51,224 nt of DNA from an uncultured Pelosinus sp. GTDB taxonomy: Bacteria > Bacillota > Negativicutes > Sporomusales > Acetonemataceae. The position numbers and the translations under genes were made by a program. Every line of letters begins with the position of its first letter. The stretch's first letter is position 1. The notes beneath the pieces were generated by a model, which was not told the origin of the DNA, searched no databases, and was given only the letters and a program-made list of their open reading frames with translations. Below, in pieces: positions 1 to 7,669 of this stretch. The DNA is taken from contig UQPB01000022.1 in the NCBI GenBank assembly GCA_900542835.1, forward strand, positions 1 through 51,224, given 5' to 3'.

Positions 1-29
1 TGGAGGTTCAAGTCCTCTCGCCCGCACCA
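1..29 (+). tRNA. 3' end of a tRNA, probably tRNA-Leu (partial)
   Basis: The window opens inside a tRNA. A 5-bp T stem (2-6 with 14-18) encloses the loop TTCAAGT, followed by acceptor strand CGCCCGC, discriminator A and an encoded CCA. The anticodon lies outside the window. The T arm and acceptor strand resemble bacterial tRNA-Leu, but the identity is a guess; that it is a tRNA end is secure. Confidence 0.85.
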
Positions 30-40
30 ACCCAATAAAC

Positions 41-72
41 AAAAGGCCTCCGAGTATATCGGGGGCCTTTTC
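41..72 (+). terminator. Rho-independent terminator after the tRNA
   Basis: A 13-bp stem (AAAAGGCCTCCGA with TCGGGGGCCTTTT, one G-T pair) closes a short loop and ends in a T run. It lies 11 nt after the tRNA CCA end and would stop that transcript. Confidence 0.9.
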
Positions 73-131
73 AACGACTTCAGCAAGGTCGAAAGGCTCT
101 GATTCTTAACGGCCAATACAGGGTGGTTTTC

Positions 132-161
132 TTATGCTCCAGTACCGTTTTGTGGTATAAT
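132..161 (+). promoter_or_regulatory. Possible promoter of the 203-577 gene
   Basis: A perfect -10 TATAAT at 156-161 has a poor -35 candidate, TTATGC, 18 nt upstream. It lies about 40 nt before the start codon at 203. Only the -10 is convincing. Confidence 0.4.
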
Positions 162-202
162 AAAGAAAAACAGAACGGCATAAATCCAAAGGGGGGAGCG
201 GC

Positions 203-577
203 ATGGAAAAAATACTGCAGGAATTGTTCAATGGCCAGAAACAGTTATTTGATGGTCAGAAACAGTTGCTTGCCGAGGTTAAGCGAATCAATACGAGGCT
301 GGAGTCGGTAGAGGGAAAACTGGATGAGAACATTCAGGTTGCCAAAGGGCTGGTAAGCTGGACGGAAGAGATTAATGCCCAGGTGCAGGGGACGGGACAC
401 GCGCTGGCCAAGGTTGAGGGCAAGGTGAATCAACTGGACGAAAAAGTGGATAAGCTGGACAAGCGGCTAGAGGCAGTAGAAGAGCAGCAGGACATTATGC
501 GGGCTGATCTATCCTTTTTGGTTAGAAAGGCTGCCGAACATGACGACGCTATGCGTCGCTTGAAAAAGGTAAAGTGA
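203..577 (+). CDS. Small coiled-coil protein, unknown function
   Basis: 124 aa, starting at ATG behind a GGGGGGAG ribosome binding site. No enzyme motif is recognised. Nearly the whole chain is built of heptads with hydrophobic residues at a/d positions (for example KVEGKVNQLDEKVDKLDKRLEAVEEQQ), so a long helical coiled coil is expected. Near the N-terminus the unit NGQKQLF/DGQKQLL is repeated. There is no signal peptide or membrane segment, so it is probably cytoplasmic. A 44-aa gene of similar character lies at 1211-1345. Such proteins are common in Firmicutes and are usually annotated as hypothetical. That it is a gene is fairly sure; its function is not. Confidence 0.75.
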   Translation: MEKILQELFNGQKQLFDGQKQLLAEVKRINTRLESVEGKLDENIQVAKGLVSWTEEINAQVQGTGHALAKVEGKVNQLDEKVDKLDKRLEAVEEQQDIMRADLSFLVRKAAEHDDAMRRLKKVK

Positions 578-626
578 TGCAATTGCGCCTGCGGGCTTGC
601 CTGCGATACGTAAGCAAGGAGAGACC

Positions 627-1031
627 ATGACAGAAAAGTTCAAGATGACGTTTCATCATATTGGCAAGCCGGTTCCGCTGGCAAGGATTAAAGACAACAA
701 GGATACCAAGTATAGTCCTTTATTTGACATGTATTCATTGGATATGAAAAATGATTTATCCATTCCCATTGAATTGCATGCTTTCGGCGCCAACTCTTGC
801 TTGGATTACCGGATTCAGCAGGAGACGCATATTGCTTTTAAGGTAAACAATATTGCGGTGGCCTTAGAGGAGCAGCAAATTATTATGCCGTTGTATCAAC
901 CGTTTGCCGACTATCGGTGTGCAATGGTGATTATTAATGAGCAATTGGTGGAGTTAATTGAGACCGCGCTATCCGAAAGCGAGATTTGGGGAACTGGAAT
1001 ATTTAAGGATAGTATTCTGTATCCGAAATAA
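627..1031 (+). CDS. VOC (glyoxalase/dioxygenase superfamily)-like protein
   Basis: 134 aa. The ATG at 627 is preceded by AAGGAGAG at good spacing; an in-frame TTG at 597 has no ribosome binding site. The opening FHHIGKPVPL, with a His near the N-terminus, and a later HIAFKVNNI segment followed by a short helix and strands, resemble the paired beta-alpha-beta-beta-beta units of small vicinal-oxygen-chelate proteins. Substrate and metal are unknown. It sits 49 bp after the coiled-coil gene and probably shares its transcript, which ends at the terminator near 1120. The family call is tentative. Confidence 0.6.
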   Translation: MTEKFKMTFHHIGKPVPLARIKDNKDTKYSPLFDMYSLDMKNDLSIPIELHAFGANSCLDYRIQQETHIAFKVNNIAVALEEQQIIMPLYQPFADYRCAMVIINEQLVELIETALSESEIWGTGIFKDSILYPK

Positions 1032-1079
1032 CGCAATCAGTTGTTCGGAATAGCCTCAGCACCGCTCGCCGAAGTCGCT

Positions 1080-1120
1080 CTGCAGCCCGTCTATGCCGGG
1101 GGGTGCAGGGCTTTCTTTTT
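1080..1120 (+). terminator. Probable terminator after the VOC-like gene
   Basis: CTGCAGCCC at 1080-1088 can pair with GGGGTGCAG at 1100-1108, or AGCCC with GGGCT just after; both run into the pyrimidine tract TTTCTTTTT. The stem is imperfect. Confidence 0.55.
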
Positions 1121-1210
1121 CAGCAGAGTGGTGTTGACGGCTCTCCGGTTTGAGCTGTTGTCACTTTTATCAATGTGGAACATATTATGGTAAGGAGGAG
1201 GTGCTAAGCT

Positions 1211-1345
1211 GTGTCTGATGAGAAACGTGATATTATTAGCACATTCAAGAAACGTCTGGAAAGACTGGAAGACCAGATCAGTGTCATCGACAGAAATGTT
1301 AATGAGATACTGCGCATAGTCCGTAAGCGGGAAGAAAGCCAATAA
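1211..1345 (+). CDS. 44-aa coiled-coil peptide, unknown function
   Basis: A short reading frame starts with GTG behind an excellent AAGGAGGAG ribosome binding site and ends at TAA 1343-1345. The product begins MSDEKRDIISTFKKRLERL and continues as a charged amphipathic helix with leucine/isoleucine/valine heptad spacing (LERLEDQISVIDRNVNEIL). A plausible promoter, TTGTCA (1158) to TATTAT (1183), lies upstream with a rather long 19-nt spacer. No family is recognised. The strong ribosome binding site and coherent heptad pattern argue that it is real; the opposite-strand frame here (1091-1342) has neither. It may be functionally related to the coiled-coil gene at 203-577, but this is only a resemblance in composition. 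Confidence 0.65.
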   Translation: MSDEKRDIISTFKKRLERLEDQISVIDRNVNEILRIVRKREESQ

Positions 1346-1575
1346 CGGCTAGCTGACACGCGATTTGAACCGCTAAAGCGCTGCAGTCGTTATCGGTTTG
1401 CGCCAGAAAGGCTTTTCGCGGCATTCTTTCGCGGCGCACACAATGCGTATAGTGTTTGGCGGTTCAATAGCGTTCTTACCGATGGCGCGATAGTCTGGCA
1501 GCAGCTGAGCCTGTTTGTTTTTTTAGAGCCGTTTTGAGCCTGCAAGCCTTCATGTGAAAAATTGTCCAGTTTCTC
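1346..1575. other. Intergenic stretch without a recognised gene
   Basis: Between the 44-aa gene and the tRNA-Gln promoter no reading frame has a ribosome binding site. The stretch is rich in short GCG-containing near-repeats (TTCGCGGC occurs twice around 1416-1436). I see no tRNA, riboswitch core or clear terminator. Confidence 0.5.
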
Positions 1576-1605
1576 TTGCATTCACCATAACGCGTGTGTT
1601 ATAAT
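1576..1605 (+). promoter_or_regulatory. Promoter of tRNA-Gln
   Basis: -35 TTGCAT (1576-1581) and a perfect -10 TATAAT (1600-1605) with an 18-nt spacer lie about 58 nt before the mature tRNA 5' end. Confidence 0.75.
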
Positions 1606-1662
1606 AACTTTCGTGAGATTTGAGGTTTGCTTATTGCCAGACTTTAAATCCGGGAATTAAAT

Positions 1663-1739
1663 TGGGGAGTCGCCAAGCTGGTTAAGGCATCGGACTCTGA
1701 CTCCGACATTCGAGGGTTCAAATCCTTCCTCCCCAGCCA
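1663..1739 (+). tRNA. tRNA-Gln (anticodon CTG)
   Basis: A full cloverleaf is readable: acceptor TGGGGAG/CTCCCCA, D arm, anticodon stem TCGGA/TCCGA around loop CTCTGAC (anticodon CTG, reading CAG), T loop TTCAAAT, discriminator G and encoded CCA. It has its own promoter and terminator and so is a single-gene unit. Confidence 0.95.
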
Positions 1740-1740
1740 A

Positions 1741-1774
1741 AAATAAACTGAGGTCATTCGACCTCAGTTTATTT
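1741..1774 (+). terminator. Terminator after tRNA-Gln
   Basis: AAATAAACTGAGGTC pairs with GACCTCAGTTTATTT around the loop ATTC and runs into T's. The long A/T-flanked stem makes it bidirectional, so it can also stop the - strand transglycosylase gene ending at 1804. Confidence 0.9.
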
Positions 1775-1803
1775 TTTCGCTGTGAAGCTCTGAAGCAGCT
1801 AAT

Positions 1804-2571
1804 TCACGATGAACCGGCTCTGGCCAGGCGTAAGGGCTCCAGACGGGCTTGGGCCGCGGCATCGGCATCAATATAGCCATTGCGCAGCATGGCGGCCAGA
1901 ACGACTGACTGGCGGCGCTTAGCCGCGTTCCAGTCGACATAAGGAGAGTAAATCGAGGGCGCGTTCGGCAGACCGGCCAGCAGCGCCGCTTCCGCCAGTG
2001 ATAGCTTATGGGGCGGCTTATTAAAATAGACGGCGGCCGCCTTGCCAATGCCGTAGGCGTTTTCACCAAAATAGATGGTGTTTAGGTACATTTCCAGAAT
2101 TTCAGGTTTGGAATAGCGGAGTTCGAGGTCTAGCGCCAGCGCCGCTTCCTCCAGTTTGCGAGACCATGTCCGGTCCTGGGAGAAAAACAGGTTCTTTATC
2201 AACTGCTGACTGATGGTGCTGCCGCCTTCCACAACCTCGCCGAATTGCAGGTTGACCAGTGAGGCGCGGAATATAGCGTTGATGTCGATGCCGATGTGAT
2301 GATAGAAGCGATTGTCCTCAACGGCGATAATCGCCTGCTGCAGGACCGGTGAAATGGCTTCAAGCGGCAAGTAGTGCTGTTTGGGCAGACGGGTGTTGAC
2401 CGCGGTTTTTAAGGCGGCGAGACGCAGAACCCGTTCGCCGGGTGTCGGTTCATCCTTGGCTGTAAATACACGCTCCAGCCTGACCTCAACTAAACGCGGC
2501 ACATCTGTCGCCCACCAGAAGGAAGCGGCAAAAACCAGCGCCAGGATAAATAAAAGTCTAAAAAAACGCAT
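1804..2571 (-). CDS. mtgA: Monofunctional peptidoglycan glycosyltransferase (GT51)
   Basis: 255 aa. It would polymerise lipid II into glycan strands on the outer face of the cytoplasmic membrane. An N-terminal membrane anchor (about residues 4-21) is followed by one GT51 domain. The donor-site motif EDNRFYHHIG (85-94) contains catalytic Glu85. Next come GGSTISQQLIKN (117-128) and the segment KPEILEMYLNTIYFG that carries the second acidic residue region. There is no transpeptidase domain, so it is a monofunctional enzyme rather than a class A PBP; the length fits. It is transcribed away from the cwlD-like amidase at 2742, making a divergent pair of wall-metabolism genes. The gene symbol is by analogy. 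Confidence 0.88.
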   Translation of the reverse strand: MRFFRLLFILALVFAASFWWATDVPRLVEVRLERVFTAKDEPTPGERVLRLAALKTAVNTRLPKQHYLPLEAISPVLQQAIIAVEDNRFYHHIGIDINAIFRASLVNLQFGEVVEGGSTISQQLIKNLFFSQDRTWSRKLEEAALALDLELRYSKPEILEMYLNTIYFGENAYGIGKAAAVYFNKPPHKLSLAEAALLAGLPNAPSIYSPYVDWNAAKRRQSVVLAAMLRNGYIDADAAAQARLEPLRLARAGSS

Positions 2572-2741
2572 AGTCCCCTCCGGAAGAAGAATTCTATCTT
2601 TATTGTAGCGTAATTGCCAGAGTTTGACTACTTGCTACCCCGTCAGGTTCGGCAGCGGATCGGCTTCTGCGTCAGGATTTTGCGTAATAGAGAAGTTTGC
2701 TGTCGCATACTATTAGCAAAGGCCGGAGCGGGAGGGCAGGC

Positions 2742-3464
2742 ATGCGAATCGTATGGCTAAGGCATAAAAATATCAAGCTGGTTTTTCTGTGCAGTATTTT
2801 TGCGATAGTGACGCATGTCTTTTCCAGTTATTATCCTGTTCTCAGCCGTGGCGGCGTTGAAGATGCGGATTTGTCGGTGCTGCAGGGGGTACGCATTGCC
2901 ATTGATCCCGGTCATGGCGGCATTGATGACGGTGCTTCCCGTAATCAGGTGCTGGAGAAGGAGCTTAATCTTGCGATCTCGCTGAAACTGGCTGAAGTCT
3001 TAGGGGCGGCCGGCGCCGATGTTGTCTTGACAAGAGAGGATGATGTCGATTATTATACGAAAGGAAAAGGCGGCAAGCGCAACGATTTGCTGAAACGGGT
3101 GGAGTTGATTCAGGCGGCGGCGCCCCGGCTCTATCTCAGCATTCATGCCAATGCCGTTCCCTCTTCCCGCTGGTCGGGCTCTCAGGTGTTTTATAGTCCG
3201 AGTATTGAGGAAAATAAAGCGTTGGCTGAAGCCGTTCAGGCGGCGCTGCGGCATTTCCCACCGGGAAACCGCCGCCAGGCAAAGCCGGACTCGCATATTT
3301 TGGTACTGAACCAGACCGGTATACCGGGCATACTAATTGAAACCGGTTATCTTAGCAATAGCGAGGAAGCGGCCAAACTGGTCAATTCCCAATATCAGCA
3401 GGATATGGCCGCGATGATTGCGAAAGGGGTAGCGTATCATTTGCGTGGTTATGCGGCAAGATAG
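2742..3464 (+). CDS. cwlD: N-acetylmuramoyl-L-alanine amidase, CwlD type
   Basis: 240 aa, Amidase_3 family, a zinc enzyme that cleaves the amide bond between MurNAc and the stem peptide. The start chosen is ATG 2742, behind GGAGGG; an upstream in-frame TTG at 2697 adds 15 residues without a ribosome binding site. A single hydrophobic N-terminal segment (LVFLCSIFAIVTHVFSS) acts as signal or anchor. The zinc-binding motif DPGHGG, the following EKELN (Glu ligand) and SIHAN (His ligand) are all present, and the catalytic Glu lies in LIETGYLSN. In spore formers CwlD makes muramic lactam in cortex, so the gene is compatible with, but does not prove, sporulation. Confidence 0.88.
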   Translation: MRIVWLRHKNIKLVFLCSIFAIVTHVFSSYYPVLSRGGVEDADLSVLQGVRIAIDPGHGGIDDGASRNQVLEKELNLAISLKLAEVLGAAGADVVLTREDDVDYYTKGKGGKRNDLLKRVELIQAAAPRLYLSIHANAVPSSRWSGSQVFYSPSIEENKALAEAVQAALRHFPPGNRRQAKPDSHILVLNQTGIPGILIETGYLSNSEEAAKLVNSQYQQDMAAMIAKGVAYHLRGYAAR

Positions 3465-3482
3465 TCAGACAGGGTCGAAGGA

Positions 3483-4352
3483 GTGATGGAGTTGAAGAGT
3501 CTGGTTGGTTGCGCGCTGCTGCCGCATCTCCCGGCGATTATCTCTGAAGTTGGCGGCTGCAGCAATGAGCAGCTCTGTTCCAGCAGGCGATCTGTGGAGC
3601 AGGTCGCACAGGCTCTCGTTGAGCGCGGTACGGAAACGGTAGTACTCATAACGCCCCATGGCGCCGTTTTTGAAGACGCGGTCAGCGTCAGTGTGTATCC
3701 GCGATTGCGGGGCAGTCTGGCGGCTTACGGCGCAGCCGATATATCGGTTGCCTTTGAGACGGACGGGCTGTTGGTGAGACATATTCTTCGCCGGGCTGAG
3801 CGCCTGGGAATTAATTATATTGAATTAACCGATGACGTCGCCAAAAGCCGGCGATTACCGCTGGAGCTGGATTATGGCGCCGTCATTCCGCTTTACTTCT
3901 TGCATAAGGCGGGTTTTAAAGGCCAGTTGGTTCATTTATCTGCCGGCCTGTCACCCTATGAGGAATTGTATACGTTCGGTAAGGCGGTTCAAGGCGCGCT
4001 TGCGGCGGTTGACCGGCGGACAGCCGTCATTGCTTCCGCCGCTCTGGGGCACCGGTCGGCGCAAGCCTGTGGCAACCGGCAAAGCGCAGACGAATTTGAC
4101 GGCCAGATAATGGATGCTCTGGCCGGTCTGAATGTGAAAGCGCTGCTGGCAATGGACAAACAGCTCATCGCCGATGCCGGCGAGTGCGGTCTGCGTTCGA
4201 TTTTCTTTTTGTTCGGGGTTCTCGGTGGCATGGAGGCAACTGCCAGCCTGCTGTCGTATGAAGCTCCTCAAGGAACCGGCTGTGGCGTTGCCCTGTTTAC
4301 ACCGCCGCCGCAGAAGGAAAAATCCAAGCCGAAGTTGAAATCTCTGGAATAG
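3483..4352 (+). CDS. LigB/MEMO-like extradiol dioxygenase-family protein
   Basis: 289 aa (up to). It resembles the catalytic subunit of class III extradiol dioxygenases and the MEMO1/AmmeMemoRadiSam proteins: an early ALLPHLP histidine motif, VVLITPHG, DYGAVIPLYFL and a late ASAALGHR. The last motif is often ASGDLSHR in relatives, so the Asp-Leu-Ser is changed here and dioxygenase activity is uncertain. The start is ambiguous. GTG 3483 overlaps the AAGGAG site (3478-3483), ATG 3486 is only 2 nt from it, and TTG 3492 has the ideal 8-nt spacing, so translation may really begin at 3492. The gene begins 18 bp after the amidase and is probably cotranscribed. No AMMECR1 or radical-SAM partner is adjacent. 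Confidence 0.72.
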   Translation: MMELKSLVGCALLPHLPAIISEVGGCSNEQLCSSRRSVEQVAQALVERGTETVVLITPHGAVFEDAVSVSVYPRLRGSLAAYGAADISVAFETDGLLVRHILRRAERLGINYIELTDDVAKSRRLPLELDYGAVIPLYFLHKAGFKGQLVHLSAGLSPYEELYTFGKAVQGALAAVDRRTAVIASAALGHRSAQACGNRQSADEFDGQIMDALAGLNVKALLAMDKQLIADAGECGLRSIFFLFGVLGGMEATASLLSYEAPQGTGCGVALFTPPPQKEKSKPKLKSLE

Positions 4353-4365
4353 GCGTTTCGCTGAC

Positions 4366-4398
4366 AAGCACCGGTATTTTGCCTGGTGCTTTATTTTT
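4366..4398 (+). terminator. Terminator before the arginine operon
   Basis: AAGCACC pairs with GGTGCTT (4366-4392), with an extra GG/CC and one bulge inside, followed by TTATTTTTAT. It separates the LigB-like gene from the arg promoter. Confidence 0.7.
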
Positions 4399-4430
4399 AT
4401 ATGGATAACCGGAGATTGTTTAAAAAGTGC

Positions 4431-4467
4431 TTGAATTTTTATACACGTATATTGTATAATTATTATA
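4431..4467 (+). promoter_or_regulatory. arg operon promoter with two ARG-box-like operators
   Basis: -35 TTGAAT (4431-4436) and a perfect -10 TATAAT (4455-4460) have an 18-nt spacer. Overlapping the -35 is TTGAATTTTTATACAC (4431-4446), which differs at one core base from the ArgR/AhrC consensus TGAATxxxxATTCA. Overlapping the -10 is a weaker copy, TTGTATAATTATTATA (4452-4467). The boxes are offset by 21 bp, two helical turns, as expected for an ArgR hexamer binding one DNA face. Arginine-dependent repression of argCJBDFGH is inferred; an argR gene is not in the window. Confidence 0.75.
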
Positions 4468-4487
4468 ACGGTAAAGGGGGAAGATGC

Positions 4488-5522
4488 ATGAAAATCAGTA
4501 TCTGCGGCGCAACCGGCTACACCGGTGAAGAGTTGCTGCGCATTTTGGCGGGACATCCGGAGGCTGAAGTGGTTCATATTACTTCGGAAAGCCAAACCGG
4601 AGTCGATATTGGCAGCGTATATCCGCATTTTTCCCATATCTGGCAGTTGACGCTTGCCAGCATGGAGCAGCTTGATACAGTCGCCGCCGATAGTGATGTG
4701 GTGTTTATTGCCTTGCCGCACGGTCATGCCATGAAGGCGGCTGCTACCATAATGGCTCATGGTAAGAAAGTAATTGATCTAGGAGCCGATTACCGGTTCC
4801 GGGATCCGGCAGTCTATGAGCAATGGTACAAACTGCCGCATACGCATCCGGATTCCGGTGCGGTGTATGGTTTGACTGAATTGTACCGTGAGCAGGTAAA
4901 ACAGGCGGAGATACTGGCTAATCCCGGCTGCTATACCACTGCCAGCATTCTGGCGTTGGCACCGTTGGTGAAAAATGGCCTGGTTGATCCCGACAGTATT
5001 GTTATTGATGCGAAATCCGGTATTTCCGGCGCAGGCAAAGGCTTGAACCTGTCCTACCATTATCCGGAGGCGGCGGAAAATGTAAAGGCCTACAATATTG
5101 GCGGCCACCGCCACACACCGGAGATTGAGCAGGCGCTTTCCGGTTTTGCCGGAAAGGAAATCACCCTTAGCTTTACTCCTCATCTAATGCCGATGACACG
5201 AGGCATTTTTGCCACCTGTTATGCCAAGCTGCAGTCCGGTGTCAGTGCCGGTCAGGTGGATGATGCGTTCGTTTCCCAATATGGCGATGAGTTTTTTATC
5301 CGGCTGCTTGGCCGGGGCGGCTATCCGACGACCAAAAATACGCGCGGCTCCAATTATTGTGATATCGGCTGGCATATCGATCCGCGGACTGGCCGCGTCG
5401 TTGTCGTCAGCGCTTTGGATAATCTGGTGAAAGGGGCTGCCGGGCAGGCGGTTCAGAATATGAATGTCATGTTCGGTATTGATGAACGCGCCGGTTTGAC
5501 CCAGGTCCCGCTTTATTTGTAA
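4488..5522 (+). CDS. argC: N-acetyl-gamma-glutamyl-phosphate reductase
   Basis: 344 aa. It reduces N-acetylglutamyl-5-phosphate to the semialdehyde with NADPH, the third step of arginine synthesis. Start ATG 4488 follows AAAGGGGGAAG; the frame extends upstream to 4386 through promoter DNA and those codons are not translated. The NADP fold begins with ICGATGYTGEELLR (5-18), and the catalytic Cys148 sits in the family signature ANPGCYTTAS. Length is standard. It is first in the operon directly behind the ARG boxes. Confidence 0.96.
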   Translation: MKISICGATGYTGEELLRILAGHPEAEVVHITSESQTGVDIGSVYPHFSHIWQLTLASMEQLDTVAADSDVVFIALPHGHAMKAAATIMAHGKKVIDLGADYRFRDPAVYEQWYKLPHTHPDSGAVYGLTELYREQVKQAEILANPGCYTTASILALAPLVKNGLVDPDSIVIDAKSGISGAGKGLNLSYHYPEAAENVKAYNIGGHRHTPEIEQALSGFAGKEITLSFTPHLMPMTRGIFATCYAKLQSGVSAGQVDDAFVSQYGDEFFIRLLGRGGYPTTKNTRGSNYCDIGWHIDPRTGRVVVVSALDNLVKGAAGQAVQNMNVMFGIDERAGLTQVPLYL

Positions 5523-5537
5523 TAGTATGGAGAGTGA

Positions 5538-6749
5538 ATGGATATGAAAAAAATCGTGGGCGGCATTACTGCTCCGCAAGGATTTATTGCAGCCGGGGTC
5601 AAAGCCGGCATTAAAAAGAGCGGCAAGGAAGATGTCGCGTTGATTGTCAGCCAGGTTCCGGCTGTTGCCGCGGCTGTATTTACGCAAAATACGATGGCGG
5701 CGGCGCCTGTTGTTATTTCCCGGGAAAACGCCGCTAAAGGCAAACTGCGGGCCATCGTAGTCAATTCCGGCTGCGCTAACGCCTGCACCGGCGATCAGGG
5801 GATGGCGGACGCCCGGCTGATGGTTAAGACGACGGCGGGACTTTTGGGTGTTGACGAAGACGAGGTGCTGGTATCCTCGACCGGCGTTATCGGCGTTGCT
5901 TTGCCGATGGAGAAGGTACTGACCGGAATTGAGGCCGCCGCCGCCGCATTGTCAGTAAAGGGGCATGAACAGGCGCTTCACGCCATTATGACCACTGACA
6001 CCTTCCCCAAAGTCTGCTCTTATGAACTGGAAATTGGTGGCGTAACCGTCAAAATCGGCGGCATTGCCAAGGGCGCCGGCATGATTCATCCCAATATGGC
6101 GACCATGCTGTCTTATATAACCACCGATGCGGCTATTACACCGCCGGTATTGCAGCACGCGCTGAATACGGCTGTCAATAAATCCTTCAATATGATCACC
6201 GTTGACGGCGACAGCAGCACCAACGATACCTTGGCTGTGCTGGCGAATGGCCTGGCGAAGAATCCGCTGATTGACAGTGTGGAGCATCCTGATTATACGG
6301 TATTCTGCAAAGCGCTGACTGCGGCACTGATCGAACTGGCCAAACTGGTCGTGCGCGATGGCGAGGGAGCGACTAAGTTCCTTGAAATCAATGTTACCGG
6401 CGCCGCTAATCCTGATGATGCCAAAGCCGCAGCCATGGCAGTGGCAAAGTCGCCGCTGGTAAAAACCGCGTTTTTCGGCGAAGATCCCAACTGGGGCAGA
6501 GTTCTTTGCGCCGTCGGCTATTCAGGCGCGGCGACAGATCCGGCGAAGACTTCCCTGCGCATCGGCGGTGTCAGTGTGGTTGCCGCCGGTTTGGGAGTCA
6601 AACCCGACCTGGAGGCGCTTCGCAAGGCCATGTCGGCAAGTGATATTATCGTTGAGATTGAACTTGGTGTCGGCGGTGACGCCGCCACTGTCTGGACCTG
6701 TGATTTTTCCTATGATTATGTTAGAATAAACGCGGAATATCATACCTGA
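5538..6749 (+). CDS. argJ: Bifunctional ornithine acetyltransferase / N-acetylglutamate synthase
   Basis: 403 aa. It transfers acetyl from N-acetylornithine to glutamate, closing the acetyl cycle, and can also use acetyl-CoA in bifunctional versions. The self-cleavage and nucleophile site is the Thr in HPNMATML (Thr189), where the precursor splits into alpha and beta chains. A second in-frame ATG at 5544 lies 9 nt from GGAGAG and may be the true start; 5538 is only 3 nt from it. With ArgJ present no separate argE is needed for the pathway, and none is seen. Whether it is mono- or bifunctional cannot be read from sequence. Confidence 0.95.
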   Translation: MDMKKIVGGITAPQGFIAAGVKAGIKKSGKEDVALIVSQVPAVAAAVFTQNTMAAAPVVISRENAAKGKLRAIVVNSGCANACTGDQGMADARLMVKTTAGLLGVDEDEVLVSSTGVIGVALPMEKVLTGIEAAAAALSVKGHEQALHAIMTTDTFPKVCSYELEIGGVTVKIGGIAKGAGMIHPNMATMLSYITTDAAITPPVLQHALNTAVNKSFNMITVDGDSSTNDTLAVLANGLAKNPLIDSVEHPDYTVFCKALTAALIELAKLVVRDGEGATKFLEINVTGAANPDDAKAAAMAVAKSPLVKTAFFGEDPNWGRVLCAVGYSGAATDPAKTSLRIGGVSVVAAGLGVKPDLEALRKAMSASDIIVEIELGVGGDAATVWTCDFSYDYVRINAEYHT

Positions 6750-6769
6750 GCGCGAGGAGGAAGCAGTTC

Positions 6770-7669
6770 ATGATCAGCAACAGGGAAAAGGTCGCCGTAC
6801 TGACCGAGGCTCTGCCCTATATGCAGCAGTTTGCCGGTAAGACGGTTGTTATCAAATACGGCGGCAACGCGATGATTAACGACGAATTAAAGCAAAAAGT
6901 GGTTCAGGATATTATAGTCATGAAATATGCCGGCTTGCGCCCGGTTATCGTACACGGCGGCGGCCCTGAGATCACCGCGGCGCTTAAGCAGATGGGCAAA
7001 CAGTCGTCGTTTGTCAGTGGTTTGCGGGTTACCGACGCAGAGACGATGACTGTAGCCGAGATGGTGCTAGCTGGAAAAATCAATACCGAGATCGTGAGTC
7101 TTTTGAATCGCGCGGGTGTGAAGGCGGTCGGCCTTAACGGCAAGGATGCCAGCCTGACGATCGCCAAGAAACATTTGGCGCAGGTATTTGAAAACAATCA
7201 GCTGAAAGAAGTGGACATCGGCTTTGTCGGCGATGTGGAGCAGATCAATCCGGAAATTATCCATACGTTGCTGAATAACGATTATATCCCTGTCATCGCG
7301 CCTACCGGCGTTGATCCTGACGGCAACAGCTACAATATCAACGCCGACTATGTCGCCGGCGAAATTGCCGCTGCTTTGAAAGCGGAGAAACTGCTGCTGT
7401 TAACTGATGTCGAGGGCTTATACCGCGATTTTGCCAATCGTGCCGGGTTCATCTCCACCCTGACGTTCGCCGAAGCAACGGCGATGATTGCCAAAGGGAT
7501 TCTCGACGGCGGCATGATTCCCAAGGTCGAATCCTGCGTCCGGGCGTTGGCCGGCGGCGCGGTCAAAGCGCATATCATCGACGGCCGTTTGCCGCACTCC
7601 TTGCTGTTGGAGGTATTTACCGACGAAGGCATCGGCACCGAAGTGGTAAAGGGAAGTGAACAAGAGTGA
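6770..7669 (+). CDS. argB: Acetylglutamate kinase
   Basis: 299 aa. It phosphorylates N-acetylglutamate. The amino acid kinase fold shows VVIKYGGNAM (Lys29 at the ATP phosphates), VIVHGGGPEI for substrate binding and the lysine-containing GMIPKVESC near the C-terminus. The N-terminal extension (about 20 residues before KTVVIKYGG) is the type seen in arginine-inhibited hexameric kinases, so feedback inhibition is plausible but inferred. The start follows GAGGAGG by a normal distance. Its stop overlaps the argD start. Confidence 0.96.
   Translation: MISNREKVAVLTEALPYMQQFAGKTVVIKYGGNAMINDELKQKVVQDIIVMKYAGLRPVIVHGGGPEITAALKQMGKQSSFVSGLRVTDAETMTVAEMVLAGKINTEIVSLLNRAGVKAVGLNGKDASLTIAKKHLAQVFENNQLKEVDIGFVGDVEQINPEIIHTLLNNDYIPVIAPTGVDPDGNSYNINADYVAGEIAAALKAEKLLLLTDVEGLYRDFANRAGFISTLTFAEATAMIAKGILDGGMIPKVESCVRALAGGAVKAHIIDGRLPHSLLLEVFTDEGIGTEVVKGSEQE

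Noticed and set aside
1390..1581. 63-aa - strand frame in the gap before tRNA-Gln
   Set aside because: No ribosome binding site, no domain, and it overlaps the tRNA promoter.
3951..4760. 269-aa - strand frame across the end of the LigB-like gene and start of argC
   Set aside because: It crosses a terminator and the ARG-box promoter, has no ribosome binding site and no recognisable domain.
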